DNA of 64,000 nucleotides, from contig JACTMP010000035.1 in NCBI GenBank assembly GCA_014584575.1, positions 3,994 to 67,993 of the forward strand. Reading direction: 5' to 3'. Of the stretch, positions 8,560 through 16,536 are shown piece by piece. The position numbers and the translations under genes were made by a program. The notes below the pieces were generated by a model. That model saw nothing but the letters and a program-made list of their open reading frames with translations. It was not told the origin of the DNA and did not search any database. Origin of the DNA: Chloroflexota bacterium. Its GTDB lineage: Bacteria; Chloroflexota; Anaerolineae; Promineifilales; Promineifilaceae. The stretch's first letter is position 1. The number at the start of each line of letters is the position of its first letter.

Positions 8560-10207
8560 TCTCAATCTCCCCAAAAGTAGGCAGCCCCAAATCTGGCATC
8601 GGCCGCCCGTCCAGAAAAGCATCCAGCGCCGTTTCTGTGGCAGCGATGTCATCCCAGGGGTACTCGATTGTGCCAAAACACATGGATTGTTCATGCCCCT
8701 TGCCACAAATGAGGACAAAATCTGTCTCTTGCGCCAGCGTCAGAGCAAAGTAGATCGCCTGGCCGCGGTCGGGCACGCGCCAGAACGTCTGGCCTTCCAC
8801 GCCCCCCATTTCACAGCAGCCAGCAGCCATTACCACCAGAATGTCATCCAGTGATTCGGTGCGTGGGTCTTCGGCCGTCAGCACCGTCAGGTCAGCTTTA
8901 GCGGCGGCGATTTCGGCCATCAGCCGCCGTTTTTCCGGGTCGCGCAGCCCGGCGCTGCCAAAAACGACGATGATGCGCCCGCCGCTGTCCCGCTGCTGCA
9001 AAATGCCCCGCGCCGCCGTAATCGCTTTGTCCAGCCCATCTGGGGTGTGGGCAAAATCCACGTGGACGATGAAGGCCTGGCCGCGCTGAATCTGGTGCAT
9101 ACGGCCGTGAACCAGTTCCACCGCCTGCAACCCCGCCTGAATCACATCCGGGTCTAAGCCCAACGTGTACGCTGTGGCTGCCGCCGCCAGCATGTTGTAA
9201 ATGCTAAAGAGGCCCAGCAGTCTGGATTTGATCGGCAAGTGGAAGGTGTTGTACGGCCGTGCCACCGTCTGGCTTTGTACCTCAATTTCAAAATAGCTGC
9301 CCCAGGGGTCGGTGGTGTAAGTGGTGGTGTGCATGTCCGCCGCCGGGTTTTCCAGGCTGTAGCTGAACTGGCGCGGGACGGGGATGGCCGATAGACGGCC
9401 GTAAGAGCTATCATCCAGGTTCAATACGGCTGTTTTAGTCACGGGAAACGGTTTGTACGAGTGGGATTGGCTGGTAGCCACCATCTCAAACAGGCGAGCT
9501 TTGGCTTGGGCATACTCTTCATACGTGCCGTGATAATCCAGGTGTTCGTGGGTGATGTTGGTGATGACGGCCGTGTCAAAATCTACGGCCGTGACACGAT
9601 GCTGCGCCAGCCCGTGTGAGGTCGTTTCCAGCACACAATGGGTCATGCCCGCCTCCACCATTTGCCGCAAATAACGCTGCACCACGGGCGCTTCCGGTGT
9701 GCTGACATGCAGTGCCAACGCCTCCTCCTGGTCGCCAATCACCGCTTTGAGCGTACTCAGCATCCCCGTCTTATAACCGGCCGTTTTGAGGACGGAATAG
9801 AGCAAGTTGACCGTCGTCGTTTTGCCGTTAGTGCCCGTGACGCCAATTATCACCAGTTCGCGGCTGGGGAAACCGTACCAGGCAGCGGCCAGCCAGGCCA
9901 GGGCTACGGCCGTGTCCGCCACTTGTAGCCAGACCACCCCATCGGGCACAGTCACACCCATCTCCACCGGGGAACGTTGCGCCAGAATCATACTGGCCCC
10001 GTTAGCAATGGCTTTGCCGATATGCGGATGGCCGTCCCCGGTGGGGCGCACACGGGCCACAAAACAGCGGCCCGGCCCGGCTTCGTTGCTCTTTTCGGTG
10101 AAGCCGGTCAGGGTGACATCCGGCCCGTCGTGAACGGGGGGTGGGGTTAACGGATTAGCTCGACCCCAATCGGTCAGCAATTGTTTCAGGCATCGTTGTT
10201 CGTTCAT
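8546..10207 (-). CDS. murE: MurE-like Mur ligase (UDP-MurNAc-tripeptide synthetase family)
   Basis: ATP-dependent ligase adding the third amino acid to UDP-MurNAc-L-Ala-D-Glu in peptidoglycan synthesis. The P-loop GVTGTNGKTTT is at residues 112-122; the central domain has HEHLDYHGTYEEYAQAK with the lysine that is carbamylated in the family; the C-terminal domain has HVDFAHTPDGLDKAI. The amino-acid selectivity motif reads EDPRTES rather than the DNPR of diaminopimelate-adding enzymes, so the residue added may differ; some Chloroflexota use ornithine. The gene stands alone, away from a division/cell-wall cluster. Its 3' end overlaps the shared hairpin. A close paralogue outside cell-wall synthesis is a lesser possibility. 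Confidence 0.82.
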   Translation of the reverse strand: MNEQRCLKQLLTDWGRANPLTPPPVHDGPDVTLTGFTEKSNEAGPGRCFVARVRPTGDGHPHIGKAIANGASMILAQRSPVEMGVTVPDGVVWLQVADTAVALAWLAAAWYGFPSRELVIIGVTGTNGKTTTVNLLYSVLKTAGYKTGMLSTLKAVIGDQEEALALHVSTPEAPVVQRYLRQMVEAGMTHCVLETTSHGLAQHRVTAVDFDTAVITNITHEHLDYHGTYEEYAQAKARLFEMVATSQSHSYKPFPVTKTAVLNLDDSSYGRLSAIPVPRQFSYSLENPAADMHTTTYTTDPWGSYFEIEVQSQTVARPYNTFHLPIKSRLLGLFSIYNMLAAAATAYTLGLDPDVIQAGLQAVELVHGRMHQIQRGQAFIVHVDFAHTPDGLDKAITAARGILQQRDSGGRIIVVFGSAGLRDPEKRRLMAEIAAAKADLTVLTAEDPRTESLDDILVVMAAGCCEMGGVEGQTFWRVPDRGQAIYFALTLAQETDFVLICGKGHEQSMCFGTIEYPWDDIAATETALDAFLDGRPMPDLGLPTFGEIERLGD

Positions 10208-10217
10208 CTTTAATAAT

Positions 10218-10272
10218 CGGAGTAAAACGGCTTTAGCCGTTTATTATGAACGGCTAAAGCCGTTCTACTCCG
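10218..10272. terminator. Nested palindrome between murE-like and hybrid kinase genes
   Basis: Outer arms CGGAGTA/TACTCCG enclose two small palindromes, ACGGCTTTAGCCGT and ACGGCTAAAGCCGT, that also pair with each other. On the minus strand it follows murE's promoter region and the stop of nothing, so it lies in the murE upstream region, downstream of the kinase start-to-stop order: the kinase gene ends at 10265 inside its right arm. Confidence 0.6.
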
Positions 10273-12403
10273 GGTTTTTCAGTTGGCGTTTCACGGCCGT
10301 GAGCAGCTTTTCCGCCTGGTATGGTTTAGCCACAAATTCTACCGGCTGCCCGGCCCACAGCGCCGGGCTGAGTTCCGTCTGATCATACCCGGAAGAAAAC
10401 AAAACGGGCAAGTGGGGGGCCAGTTGGCGCAAGGCGTGAAATGTTTCCGTGCCGCCCATGCCGGGCATGGACAGGTCTAACAAAACCAATTTGATTTGCG
10501 CCTGATGTTCCTGGAACAGCGCCAACCCCTCTTCACCGGTGGCTGCCAGGAAGGTTTGAATACCGTCGGTGGTCAAAATGTCATCCACTGCCTGACGCAC
10601 CAGAGCTTCGTCGTCAATTACCAGGACAGCGCCGGTCACGGCCGTAGATAATCCAACATCTACTTCCTCCGGCTCCAGGTTCACATCTGTCGCTACCGGC
10701 AGCAAAACGCGGAAGGTTGCGCCTTTGCCCACCTGGCTTTGCACAAAAATACCGCCTTTATGCCCCTGCACAATACCCAACACCGCCGACAGGCCCAGGC
10801 CATGCCCGCTTTTTTTGGTGGAAAAGAACGGTTCAAAGATGCGGTTCCGCGTCTCTTCGTCCATGCCCTGACCATCATCTGTCACCGTCAGGCTGACGTA
10901 ATGGCCGGGGGGCAGGGTTTGCTTCAGATAATCCCGCTCAAGGGTGGTCTCGCTGGTGATCGGCTGCACGGCCGTCTGCACCTGCACCAGCCCGGCGCGT
11001 TCACCAATGGCTTGCGCGCCGTTCAAAATAAGGTTCATCACCACCTGCTGCAACTGCCCGGAATCGCCTTCCACCAACGGCAGCGACTCATCCAGGTCAG
11101 CCTGAATCTCCACCTGTTTGGGTAATCCGGCGCGAATGAGGGGCAAATTGGCCATCACCAGGTCATTCAGATTTAACGGCCGTACCTCCACGCGCCCCTT
11201 CCCCGAAAAAGCCAGCATGTGCCGGATCAGGTCGGCGGCGCGGGTGGAAGCTGCCAGGGATTGTTCCAGATTGGGCCGCAGCGGGTGGTGGGCGTCCAAT
11301 CGGCGCAGCGTTAAGGAGGTTTGGGCCATGATCACGGTGAGCAAGTTGTTAAAATCGTGGGCAATGCCACCGGCCAATATGCCCAGGCTTTCCATTTTTT
11401 GCGTCTGGCGCAGCGCCACCTCTGCCTGCTTGCGCTCGGTCACATCCACGCCAACGCCCCAGGTGGCCCAACCGGGAATGGGGAATTGGGCGGAGATGTT
11501 TGACCAGGCGATGGTGCGGACACGGCCGTCTTTGCCCGTCAGATCCCATTCCCAATCTCGATAATAATTCCCCCGTTCCTGCCAGCGAGACATCATCTCC
11601 TGGCGGTAAACGGGATCGGGATAGAGCAGGGTAATGGCCTCCGGGTTGAAGCACATCTCGGCGGCGCTGTAGCCCGTCACGCGCTCACATTCCTGGTTCC
11701 AAAAGACAATCTGCCCTGTGTCATCAAAAGCATCTATCATCACCGGCATCTGCGTCACCAGCATATGCAGCCGCTCCTGGCTCTGGTGCAGTTCCTGGCG
11801 GTTACGCTGGAAATAGGTAAGAATCATGCCCAATGCGGCCGTGATCTGCAACAAGGCCGCCAGTAAAAAACCCCAGGGCGCAAACCAGACGACCGGCCGT
11901 AAAAAGGGAAACGATAGCCGGTGCAGCCCCCACACGATAAAGGCCCACCCAGTCATGCGCGGCGGAAAGCCGGTCACTTGCTGCTGACGCAGCAGCAACA
12001 GCCCAATCCACATCGTCATGGCTCCTAAAAAAGTGAAGGTGGGAATGGTAAGCAGAAAAAATGAAAATTCATTGACACTGGCTATGATAATCCAGGAGAT
12101 GCCCGCCAGGAGGGCAATAAACCACCAGCGAGGCGCAGCCTTTCCCAGGAAGGCATAAATGCCCCACAGCAGCAAAAACCCGCTGATCAGCGTCACAATT
12201 TGTTCACTAATGGCCCAGGGTAAAGGATTGGGAGCATGGAGACTTACCAGTTGTAGCGTATAGCGCAAGGCGGACATCCCCCAACTGGCGGCCCATATAG
12301 CCAGATACCGTTCATGGTATTCGTGATACAGGTAAATGTAAACCAGCAGCAGCAGCAGAGTGCCACATAGAGCGCCTATAATCGCCGGTACTAACCACGC
12401 CAT
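10265..12403 (-). CDS. Hybrid sensor histidine kinase (membrane-PAS-HisKA-ATPase-REC)
   Basis: A 712-residue hybrid kinase. Residues 1-195 contain about seven hydrophobic segments, a membrane sensor module. A PAS domain with its PAC end covers ~210-325 (VMIDAFDDTGQIVFWN...VDVTERK). The phosphoacceptor is His349 in GGIAHDFNNLLT. ATPase boxes follow: N box (NLILNGAQAI), G1 (VTDDGQGMD), and STKKSGHGLGLS. A receiver domain ends the protein (~590-710; VLVIDDEALV, phospho-Asp in LLDLSMPGMGG). The HDFNNLL motif places it with NtrB/PAS-type hybrid kinases. No separate regulator is adjacent; output is presumably by phosphorelay. Confidence 0.9.
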   Translation of the reverse strand: MAWLVPAIIGALCGTLLLLLVYIYLYHEYHERYLAIWAASWGMSALRYTLQLVSLHAPNPLPWAISEQIVTLISGFLLLWGIYAFLGKAAPRWWFIALLAGISWIIIASVNEFSFFLLTIPTFTFLGAMTMWIGLLLLRQQQVTGFPPRMTGWAFIVWGLHRLSFPFLRPVVWFAPWGFLLAALLQITAALGMILTYFQRNRQELHQSQERLHMLVTQMPVMIDAFDDTGQIVFWNQECERVTGYSAAEMCFNPEAITLLYPDPVYRQEMMSRWQERGNYYRDWEWDLTGKDGRVRTIAWSNISAQFPIPGWATWGVGVDVTERKQAEVALRQTQKMESLGILAGGIAHDFNNLLTVIMAQTSLTLRRLDAHHPLRPNLEQSLAASTRAADLIRHMLAFSGKGRVEVRPLNLNDLVMANLPLIRAGLPKQVEIQADLDESLPLVEGDSGQLQQVVMNLILNGAQAIGERAGLVQVQTAVQPITSETTLERDYLKQTLPPGHYVSLTVTDDGQGMDEETRNRIFEPFFSTKKSGHGLGLSAVLGIVQGHKGGIFVQSQVGKGATFRVLLPVATDVNLEPEEVDVGLSTAVTGAVLVIDDEALVRQAVDDILTTDGIQTFLAATGEEGLALFQEHQAQIKLVLLDLSMPGMGGTETFHALRQLAPHLPVLFSSGYDQTELSPALWAGQPVEFVAKPYQAEKLLTAVKRQLKNPE

Positions 12404-12470
12404 GTCTCTTCTCGCCCAAAGACAAATCCGGCTTTACCTGTGCAGGCCGGAAATTAAGGTGGATTAAAGT

Positions 12471-13670
12471 CTAACAACCAGAGCCATGTATGGCAACCGG
12501 GTTGATGGGCAATTGTGTGGCCTGTTGCAAGAGACCCCTTACACCCGCACCCACAACGGCCATTACGCGGCTGGAGGCAAAATAGGGGAAGTCGAACGAA
12601 ACGGGGTCGCCCGCCTGCAAACCGGGCAGGGGCATGAGGCGGGCGGTGAGCGGCTTGTTGAGGCGGGTAGCCAGCATGGCAATGTCTAACAACACGGCCG
12701 TTAACTCCCCCTCGCTCACCTCCCCCGGCAGCGGAACGGTGTCCAGCCCCACCCCACACACCGCGCAATAACTGAGCAGGTCTTGTAAAGACAACACCCC
12801 CTCGGCCGCCCGCCGCGCCAGCACCGCATCTTCCAGTACGGGCAGCATCAGCCCGGAAAAACCACAACGGCGGAACTGCGCCCGCTCAATGGCTTCGGTG
12901 ATGAAGCCGGCAGCAAAGAGGCTGCCTGCTGCACCCACATGGGGCAGCCCCAGCGCCTCCATGGCCCCACCCAGGCTTTGGGCGTCGGTGGGAAAGGGAG
13001 CCAGCGAAAAATCTATGCCGCTGAAGGGGATGTGGAATTGGGCGCTGAGCTTTTCGGCCGTTGCCGTCAGGCTGGCGGCAGATGTTTCAATGGCCGTCAC
13101 CAGGTTTTGCCGCGCTTCGTCCAGGGTGGCGGCGGATTGGATGGCCTGCAAAGCCAGGTCGGCGGACTGTACGGCAATGGCAAAGTGGGCCGGGCCACCC
13201 GCGTGATAAGCGACGGGGAAGAAGGGAGAACCGGGTGGGCAGTTGGCAACGGCCGTGAGATATAAATTACCGAACCCGTTATCCAAAATTGTGCTGACCT
13301 GGCGGATGAGGTGGGCGGTTTGTTGGCAACGGGTGAGGGAGATACGGCCGTGTTGATCTGCAATCTCTACGCTGGCAAAAAGCATATCGGTGGCAGACAA
13401 CAGGGCGGGCACAACATCAACCCAGGTATCGTCGTGGTGCAATTGCACCGGCCCCAGACTGGCATAATCTATACCCACCGTCCGCCATTGTTTGGCAAAT
13501 TGGACTATGCTGCCCACCGTTCCATCCCACCAATCGGGAAAAGGGGGCGTAGCCAGGCGGGTGGTTTGCACGGGATAGGCAAAGGTGGTGCGCACGGTCG
13601 TGAGAAAGGGTTGAAAATCGGCCGGGTTCACCGTTGGCTCCGCAAAAAGCGTGATTGAGCGTATTTCCAT
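12471..13670 (-). CDS. DUF711 family protein
   Basis: Protein of 399 residues resembling the DUF711/UPF0210 family, which has a glycyl-radical-enzyme-like fold but no established reaction. The N-terminal MEIRSITLF and the Gly-rich phrases (PFSGIDFSLAP, EALGLPHVGAAGSL) are what I recognise. An upstream in-frame extension to 13751 exists, but it runs through the palindrome at 13695-13729, and the ATG at 13670 has a TACAAT -10 box 6 nt upstream, so 13670 is the better start. No signal peptide. Function remains unassigned. Confidence 0.68.
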   Translation of the reverse strand: MEIRSITLFAEPTVNPADFQPFLTTVRTTFAYPVQTTRLATPPFPDWWDGTVGSIVQFAKQWRTVGIDYASLGPVQLHHDDTWVDVVPALLSATDMLFASVEIADQHGRISLTRCQQTAHLIRQVSTILDNGFGNLYLTAVANCPPGSPFFPVAYHAGGPAHFAIAVQSADLALQAIQSAATLDEARQNLVTAIETSAASLTATAEKLSAQFHIPFSGIDFSLAPFPTDAQSLGGAMEALGLPHVGAAGSLFAAGFITEAIERAQFRRCGFSGLMLPVLEDAVLARRAAEGVLSLQDLLSYCAVCGVGLDTVPLPGEVSEGELTAVLLDIAMLATRLNKPLTARLMPLPGLQAGDPVSFDFPYFASSRVMAVVGAGVRGLLQQATQLPINPVAIHGSGC

Positions 13671-13676
13671 GCCGCT

Positions 13677-13682
13677 ATTGTA
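13677..13682 (-). promoter_or_regulatory. Putative -10 box of the DUF711 gene (leaderless)
   Basis: On the minus strand TACAAT ends 6 nt before the ATG at 13670. The AGAC...GTCT palindrome at 13695-13729 occupies the place of the -35 region. Confidence 0.35.
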
Positions 13683-13694
13683 GCTGATAGCCGC

Positions 13695-13729
13695 CAGACA
13701 TCCGATTTCTGGGAGAAATCGGATGTCTG
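13695..13729. repeat. AGAC...GTCT palindrome (ATCCGATTTCT variant)
   Basis: CAGACATCCGATTTCT, loop GGG, AGAAATCGGATGTCTG: a perfect 16-bp stem. The same element, with compensated substitutions, lies inside the cytochrome gene at 17396-17428. Confidence 0.85.
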
Positions 13730-13792
13730 ATTTAACCCGGCTATTTTGCATTTCCTCACAAACTGCTAGAATCCGCCGCGTGGTGCGGGGAG

Positions 13793-13864
13793 TGATTGAG
13801 TGATTGAGTGATGGAGTGATTGAGTGATTGAGTGACTGAGTGATTGAGTAACTGGGTAATTGGG
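13793..13864. repeat. GAGTGATT octamer tandem repeat
   Basis: About nine imperfect units of GTGATTGA, ending in CTGGGTAATTGGGTA just before the ATG of the zinc-ribbon protein gene. One strand only; no strong hairpin. Confidence 0.75.
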
Positions 13865-13865
13865 T

Positions 13866-14399
13866 ATGTCTGAAGCAGATAATGAGGTGGCGGCACGGCC
13901 GTCGGGCAAATCAAAACGCCAACCAAAACAGAAAAAGGTGGAGCGCACGCTCATGGAACGGGCCACACAAAATTTTGCCGCCTGTGGCCGGTGTAGCTAT
14001 TTTTGGGCGGGTAGTCAGGTATTGGTGGGAATGGACGGGGTGACGACGGCCGTGGAACAACGGCAAGATGGCTGGATCACGCTACCCTGGAGCCAGGCGA
14101 TGAGCAACCTGATTCACAAATCGTATGGGGTGCTGGTGGACAGTGACTTTTTCCACTATGAAGGCTGTTGCCAGGAGTGCCGCCGCCCCTATGCCGTGCA
14201 GTTGCGGGACAGGGTGACGATGATAGATGAAGAGGGTACGGCCGTGATGGACAGCTCCCTACCCGAACTTCCATCACCTCCACCTTTCGTTATTGACCTG
14301 GAAAAATACGACACCCTGGACCACCCGGCGGTTACGCTTTCCCCTCCTCGACCGATGGACAGCCCGTTTGAACTGCGGGTGCAATTAGTAATCGAGTAA
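13866..14399 (+). CDS. Hypothetical protein with two CxxC zinc-ribbon knuckles
   Basis: A 177-residue protein I do not recognise. After a basic N-terminal stretch (KSKRQPKQKK) it has CGRC near residue 45 and CQEC near residue 99, likely a four-cysteine zinc site formed across ~55 residues. No membrane segment. The ATG at 13866 is preferred over a TTG two codons upstream. It precedes the ArsR-cytochrome locus by 180 bp on the same strand, but the intervening operator sites suggest a separate transcription unit. Confidence 0.6.
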   Translation: MSEADNEVAARPSGKSKRQPKQKKVERTLMERATQNFAACGRCSYFWAGSQVLVGMDGVTTAVEQRQDGWITLPWSQAMSNLIHKSYGVLVDSDFFHYEGCCQECRRPYAVQLRDRVTMIDEEGTAVMDSSLPELPSPPPFVIDLEKYDTLDHPAVTLSPPRPMDSPFELRVQLVIE

Positions 14400-14466
14400 T
14401 TGCGTCATTAGGTAATTGAAGACTGGCCCTTCACCCTCTCATTCCTTCTTGTCCTCTGCACCCAAT

Positions 14467-14484
14467 TTGTGACAAATGTCACAA
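14467..14484. promoter_or_regulatory. CRP/FNR-family operator palindrome
   Basis: TTGTGACAAATGTCACAA: 8-bp arms with a 2-nt centre, fitting the TGTGA-N6-TCACA rule of CRP-type sites exactly. It lies ~95 bp before the ArsR gene that heads the multiheme cytochrome locus, so a cAMP-, redox- or oxygen-responsive CRP/FNR protein may control it. Confidence 0.6.
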
Positions 14485-14543
14485 TCGAAAAATGACAATC
14501 GCCCCTGACTAATTTCGGACCAAACGCATACACTGTGGTCATC

Positions 14544-14561
14544 TATTCGGATAAGCGAATA
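14544..14561. promoter_or_regulatory. ArsR-type operator
   Basis: TATTCG-GATAAG-CGAATA: perfect 6-bp arms about the start of the ArsR gene (17 bp before the ATG at 14579). The TTCG...CGAA form fits operators of ArsR/SmtB repressors, so autoregulation is likely. Confidence 0.6.
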
Positions 14562-14578
14562 CATGGATGGAGACCACA

Positions 14579-14911
14579 ATGAACAATCCTACCCTCGACG
14601 AATTGAGCCTGCTGCACGCCAACATCTGCCAGGCGTTGGGCGACCCCAAACGTATTCTCATTCTTTATGCACTGGATGACGAACCGCGCCATGTCACCGC
14701 TCTGGCAGAGGCACTGAACATGCCCCAACCCACCGTCTCCCGCCACCTGGCCGTGCTGCGCGACCGGGGGTTGGTGCAGACGGAACGGAACGGCACGGCC
14801 GTGACCTACACACTCACCGACGGCCGTATCATCGAAGTCCTCAACACCATGCGCCAGATACTCCGCTCCGTCCTGGCGCAGCAGTCTGATATTTTAGTTG
14901 GTAATCGGTAA
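14579..14911 (+). CDS. ArsR/SmtB-family transcriptional regulator
   Basis: Small (110 aa) winged-helix DNA-binding repressor. The helix-turn-helix is at ~38-75 with MPQPTVSRHLAVLRDRGLV, followed by the wing TERNGTAVTYTL. I see no metal-binding cysteine motif (no CVC box in the recognition helix and no Cys at all apart from one near the N-terminus), so it is unlikely to be a classical arsenic sensor; sulfur- or redox-sensing ArsR relatives are an alternative. The ATG at 14579 has GGAG 7 nt upstream; an in-frame ATG at 14567 is also possible. It heads the cytochrome locus and has a matching operator at 14544-14561. Confidence 0.88.
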   Translation: MNNPTLDELSLLHANICQALGDPKRILILYALDDEPRHVTALAEALNMPQPTVSRHLAVLRDRGLVQTERNGTAVTYTLTDGRIIEVLNTMRQILRSVLAQQSDILVGNR

Positions 14912-14975
14912 ACGGTTATCGGTAATCGGTAAAACCACCACCGATTACCGGCCACCGATGACCGATCACCGCTTC
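14912..14975. repeat. GGTAATC repeat hairpin
   Basis: Direct units GGTAATCGGTAAA face ACCGATTACCGGCC / CACCGATGACC in the spacer between the ArsR and octaheme genes. The hairpin could cause partial termination within the operon. Confidence 0.55.
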
Positions 14976-14984
14976 AGGTGTAAC

Positions 14985-16448
14985 ATGCGTGATTTCAAAT
15001 ACATCTGGCTACTTGGTATCATCGGCACGGCCCTGCTCATCGCCGTGCCCATTGTGGCGCTGGTAAAGCCGGCGCAAACGGCCGCTACCGCCGACCCCTG
15101 GAGCAGCGTTCCCCAACGAGTCCCACACACCGACCACACCGCACTCATGCCCGGCCCCTACGAAACCGGCCAGGAAGTGACCGCCGCCTGCCTGGAATGC
15201 CACGAAAACGCCGCCGACCAGGTCATGCACACCACCCACTTCACCTGGGAAAGCGAACCGGTGCTGCTGCCTGGCCGGGATGAACCCGTCACCATCGGCA
15301 AGGCCAACCAGATCAATAACTTCTGCATTGGCATCCAGAGCAACTGGACGGGCTGCACCCGCTGCCACGCCGGTTACGGCTGGGACAGTGCCGACTTTCA
15401 GGAAAACGCCACGGAAACGGACGTGGACTGCCTGGTTTGCCACGCCGATACCGGCCTCTACAGCAAAGGGGCCGCCGGGCTGCCGGCCGAGGGCATAGAC
15501 CTGGCCGCCGCCGCCCAAAGCGTCAATTACCCCACCCGCCAAAACTGCGGCAGTTGCCACTTTAACGGCGGCGGCGGCAATGCCGTCAAACATGGCGACC
15601 TGGACGAAACCCTTTACTTCCCCACCGCCAACATAGACGTGCATATGGGCCGCTTTGATTTCCAATGTATTGACTGCCATCAGGCCGAAGACCACCGCAT
15701 CGCCGGCCAGGCCATGTCCGTCAGCGTCAACAGCGAAAACCAGGTGGCCTGTACGGACTGCCACGCCGCCGACCTGCACAGCGATGCCCGTATCAATGCC
15801 CATGTGGACAGCGTGGCCTGCCAGACCTGCCACATACCCGAAGGCGCGGTGCGCGACGCCACCAAGATGCACTGGGACTGGTCCACGGCCGGCAACGACG
15901 CCATTCCTGAAGACCCGCATACTTACCTGAAAATCAAGGGCAGCTTCATCTACGAACAAGGCTTCACACCTACCTACCTCTGGTACAACGGCACATCCGA
16001 CCGCTACATTTTAGGCGACTCTATAGACCCCACCGTCTCCACGCGGATCAACACGCCGTTGGGTGATATTCGTGACGAAAACGCCAAAATCTGGCCCTTC
16101 AAGGTTCACTTTGCCAACCAGATTTATGACGCCGGTTACAACTACCTGATCCAGCCGCAAACCGTCGGCCAGGACGGGTATTGGACGACGTTTGATTGGG
16201 ATCAGTCGGCGCGGCTGGGCATGGCGGCGGCCGGGCTGCCTTACAGCGGCGAATATGGCTTTGCGCCGACGGAGATGTATTGGAACCTGAGCCACATGGT
16301 GGCCCCCAAAGAGAACGCGCTGCAATGTAATGATTGTCATGGGGAAGACGGCCGTCAGAACGGCCGTATAGATTGGCAATCTCTCGGCTACTACGGCGAC
16401 CCCCTCCGCTGGGGCGGCCGCAGCCAACAAGGGTTCACAGGGAAATAG
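14985..16448 (+). CDS. Octaheme c-type cytochrome, tetrathionate reductase-like (Otr family)
   Basis: Extracytoplasmic multiheme cytochrome of 487 residues. An uncleaved or cleavable signal segment covers residues 8-28 (YIWLLGIIGTALLIAVPIVA). Eight CxxCH heme motifs follow: CLECH (69-73), CTRCH, CLVCH, CGSCH, CIDCH, CTDCH, CQTCH and, far downstream, CNDCH near the C-terminus. Eight motifs with this spacing and length match the octaheme tetrathionate reductase family, which reduces tetrathionate, nitrite or hydroxylamine in vitro. The neighbouring heptaheme-cytochrome b protein could supply electrons from quinol, and two YeeE/YedE genes suggest thiosulfate as product or substrate. I rejected an in-frame start at 14898, which runs through the spacer repeat. 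Confidence 0.87.
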   Translation: MRDFKYIWLLGIIGTALLIAVPIVALVKPAQTAATADPWSSVPQRVPHTDHTALMPGPYETGQEVTAACLECHENAADQVMHTTHFTWESEPVLLPGRDEPVTIGKANQINNFCIGIQSNWTGCTRCHAGYGWDSADFQENATETDVDCLVCHADTGLYSKGAAGLPAEGIDLAAAAQSVNYPTRQNCGSCHFNGGGGNAVKHGDLDETLYFPTANIDVHMGRFDFQCIDCHQAEDHRIAGQAMSVSVNSENQVACTDCHAADLHSDARINAHVDSVACQTCHIPEGAVRDATKMHWDWSTAGNDAIPEDPHTYLKIKGSFIYEQGFTPTYLWYNGTSDRYILGDSIDPTVSTRINTPLGDIRDENAKIWPFKVHFANQIYDAGYNYLIQPQTVGQDGYWTTFDWDQSARLGMAAAGLPYSGEYGFAPTEMYWNLSHMVAPKENALQCNDCHGEDGRQNGRIDWQSLGYYGDPLRWGGRSQQGFTGK

Positions 16449-16520
16449 GACGCAGATGAACGCGGATAAACGCGGGTTTTTCAGGGAAAAAATCCGCGAA
16501 AATCCCGAAAATCCGCGTCC
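16448..16520. repeat. Spacer repeat with GGACGC...GCGTCC ends
   Basis: An imperfect long hairpin made of GCGGATAAACGCGGGTTTTT facing AAAATCCGCG units. It joins the octaheme and heptaheme genes. Confidence 0.6.
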
Positions 16521-16536
16521 CATTCCATAAACAATC

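Noticed and set aside
13671..13751. 27-residue N-terminal extension of the DUF711 protein
   Set aside because: It would translate the AGAC...GTCT palindrome; the ATG at 13670 matches the family start and has a -10 box just upstream.
15009..15959. 316-codon open frame antisense to the octaheme cytochrome
   Set aside because: The sense strand carries eight correctly spaced CxxCH motifs and a signal segment; the antisense frame is Gly/Val/Ala-rich noise.
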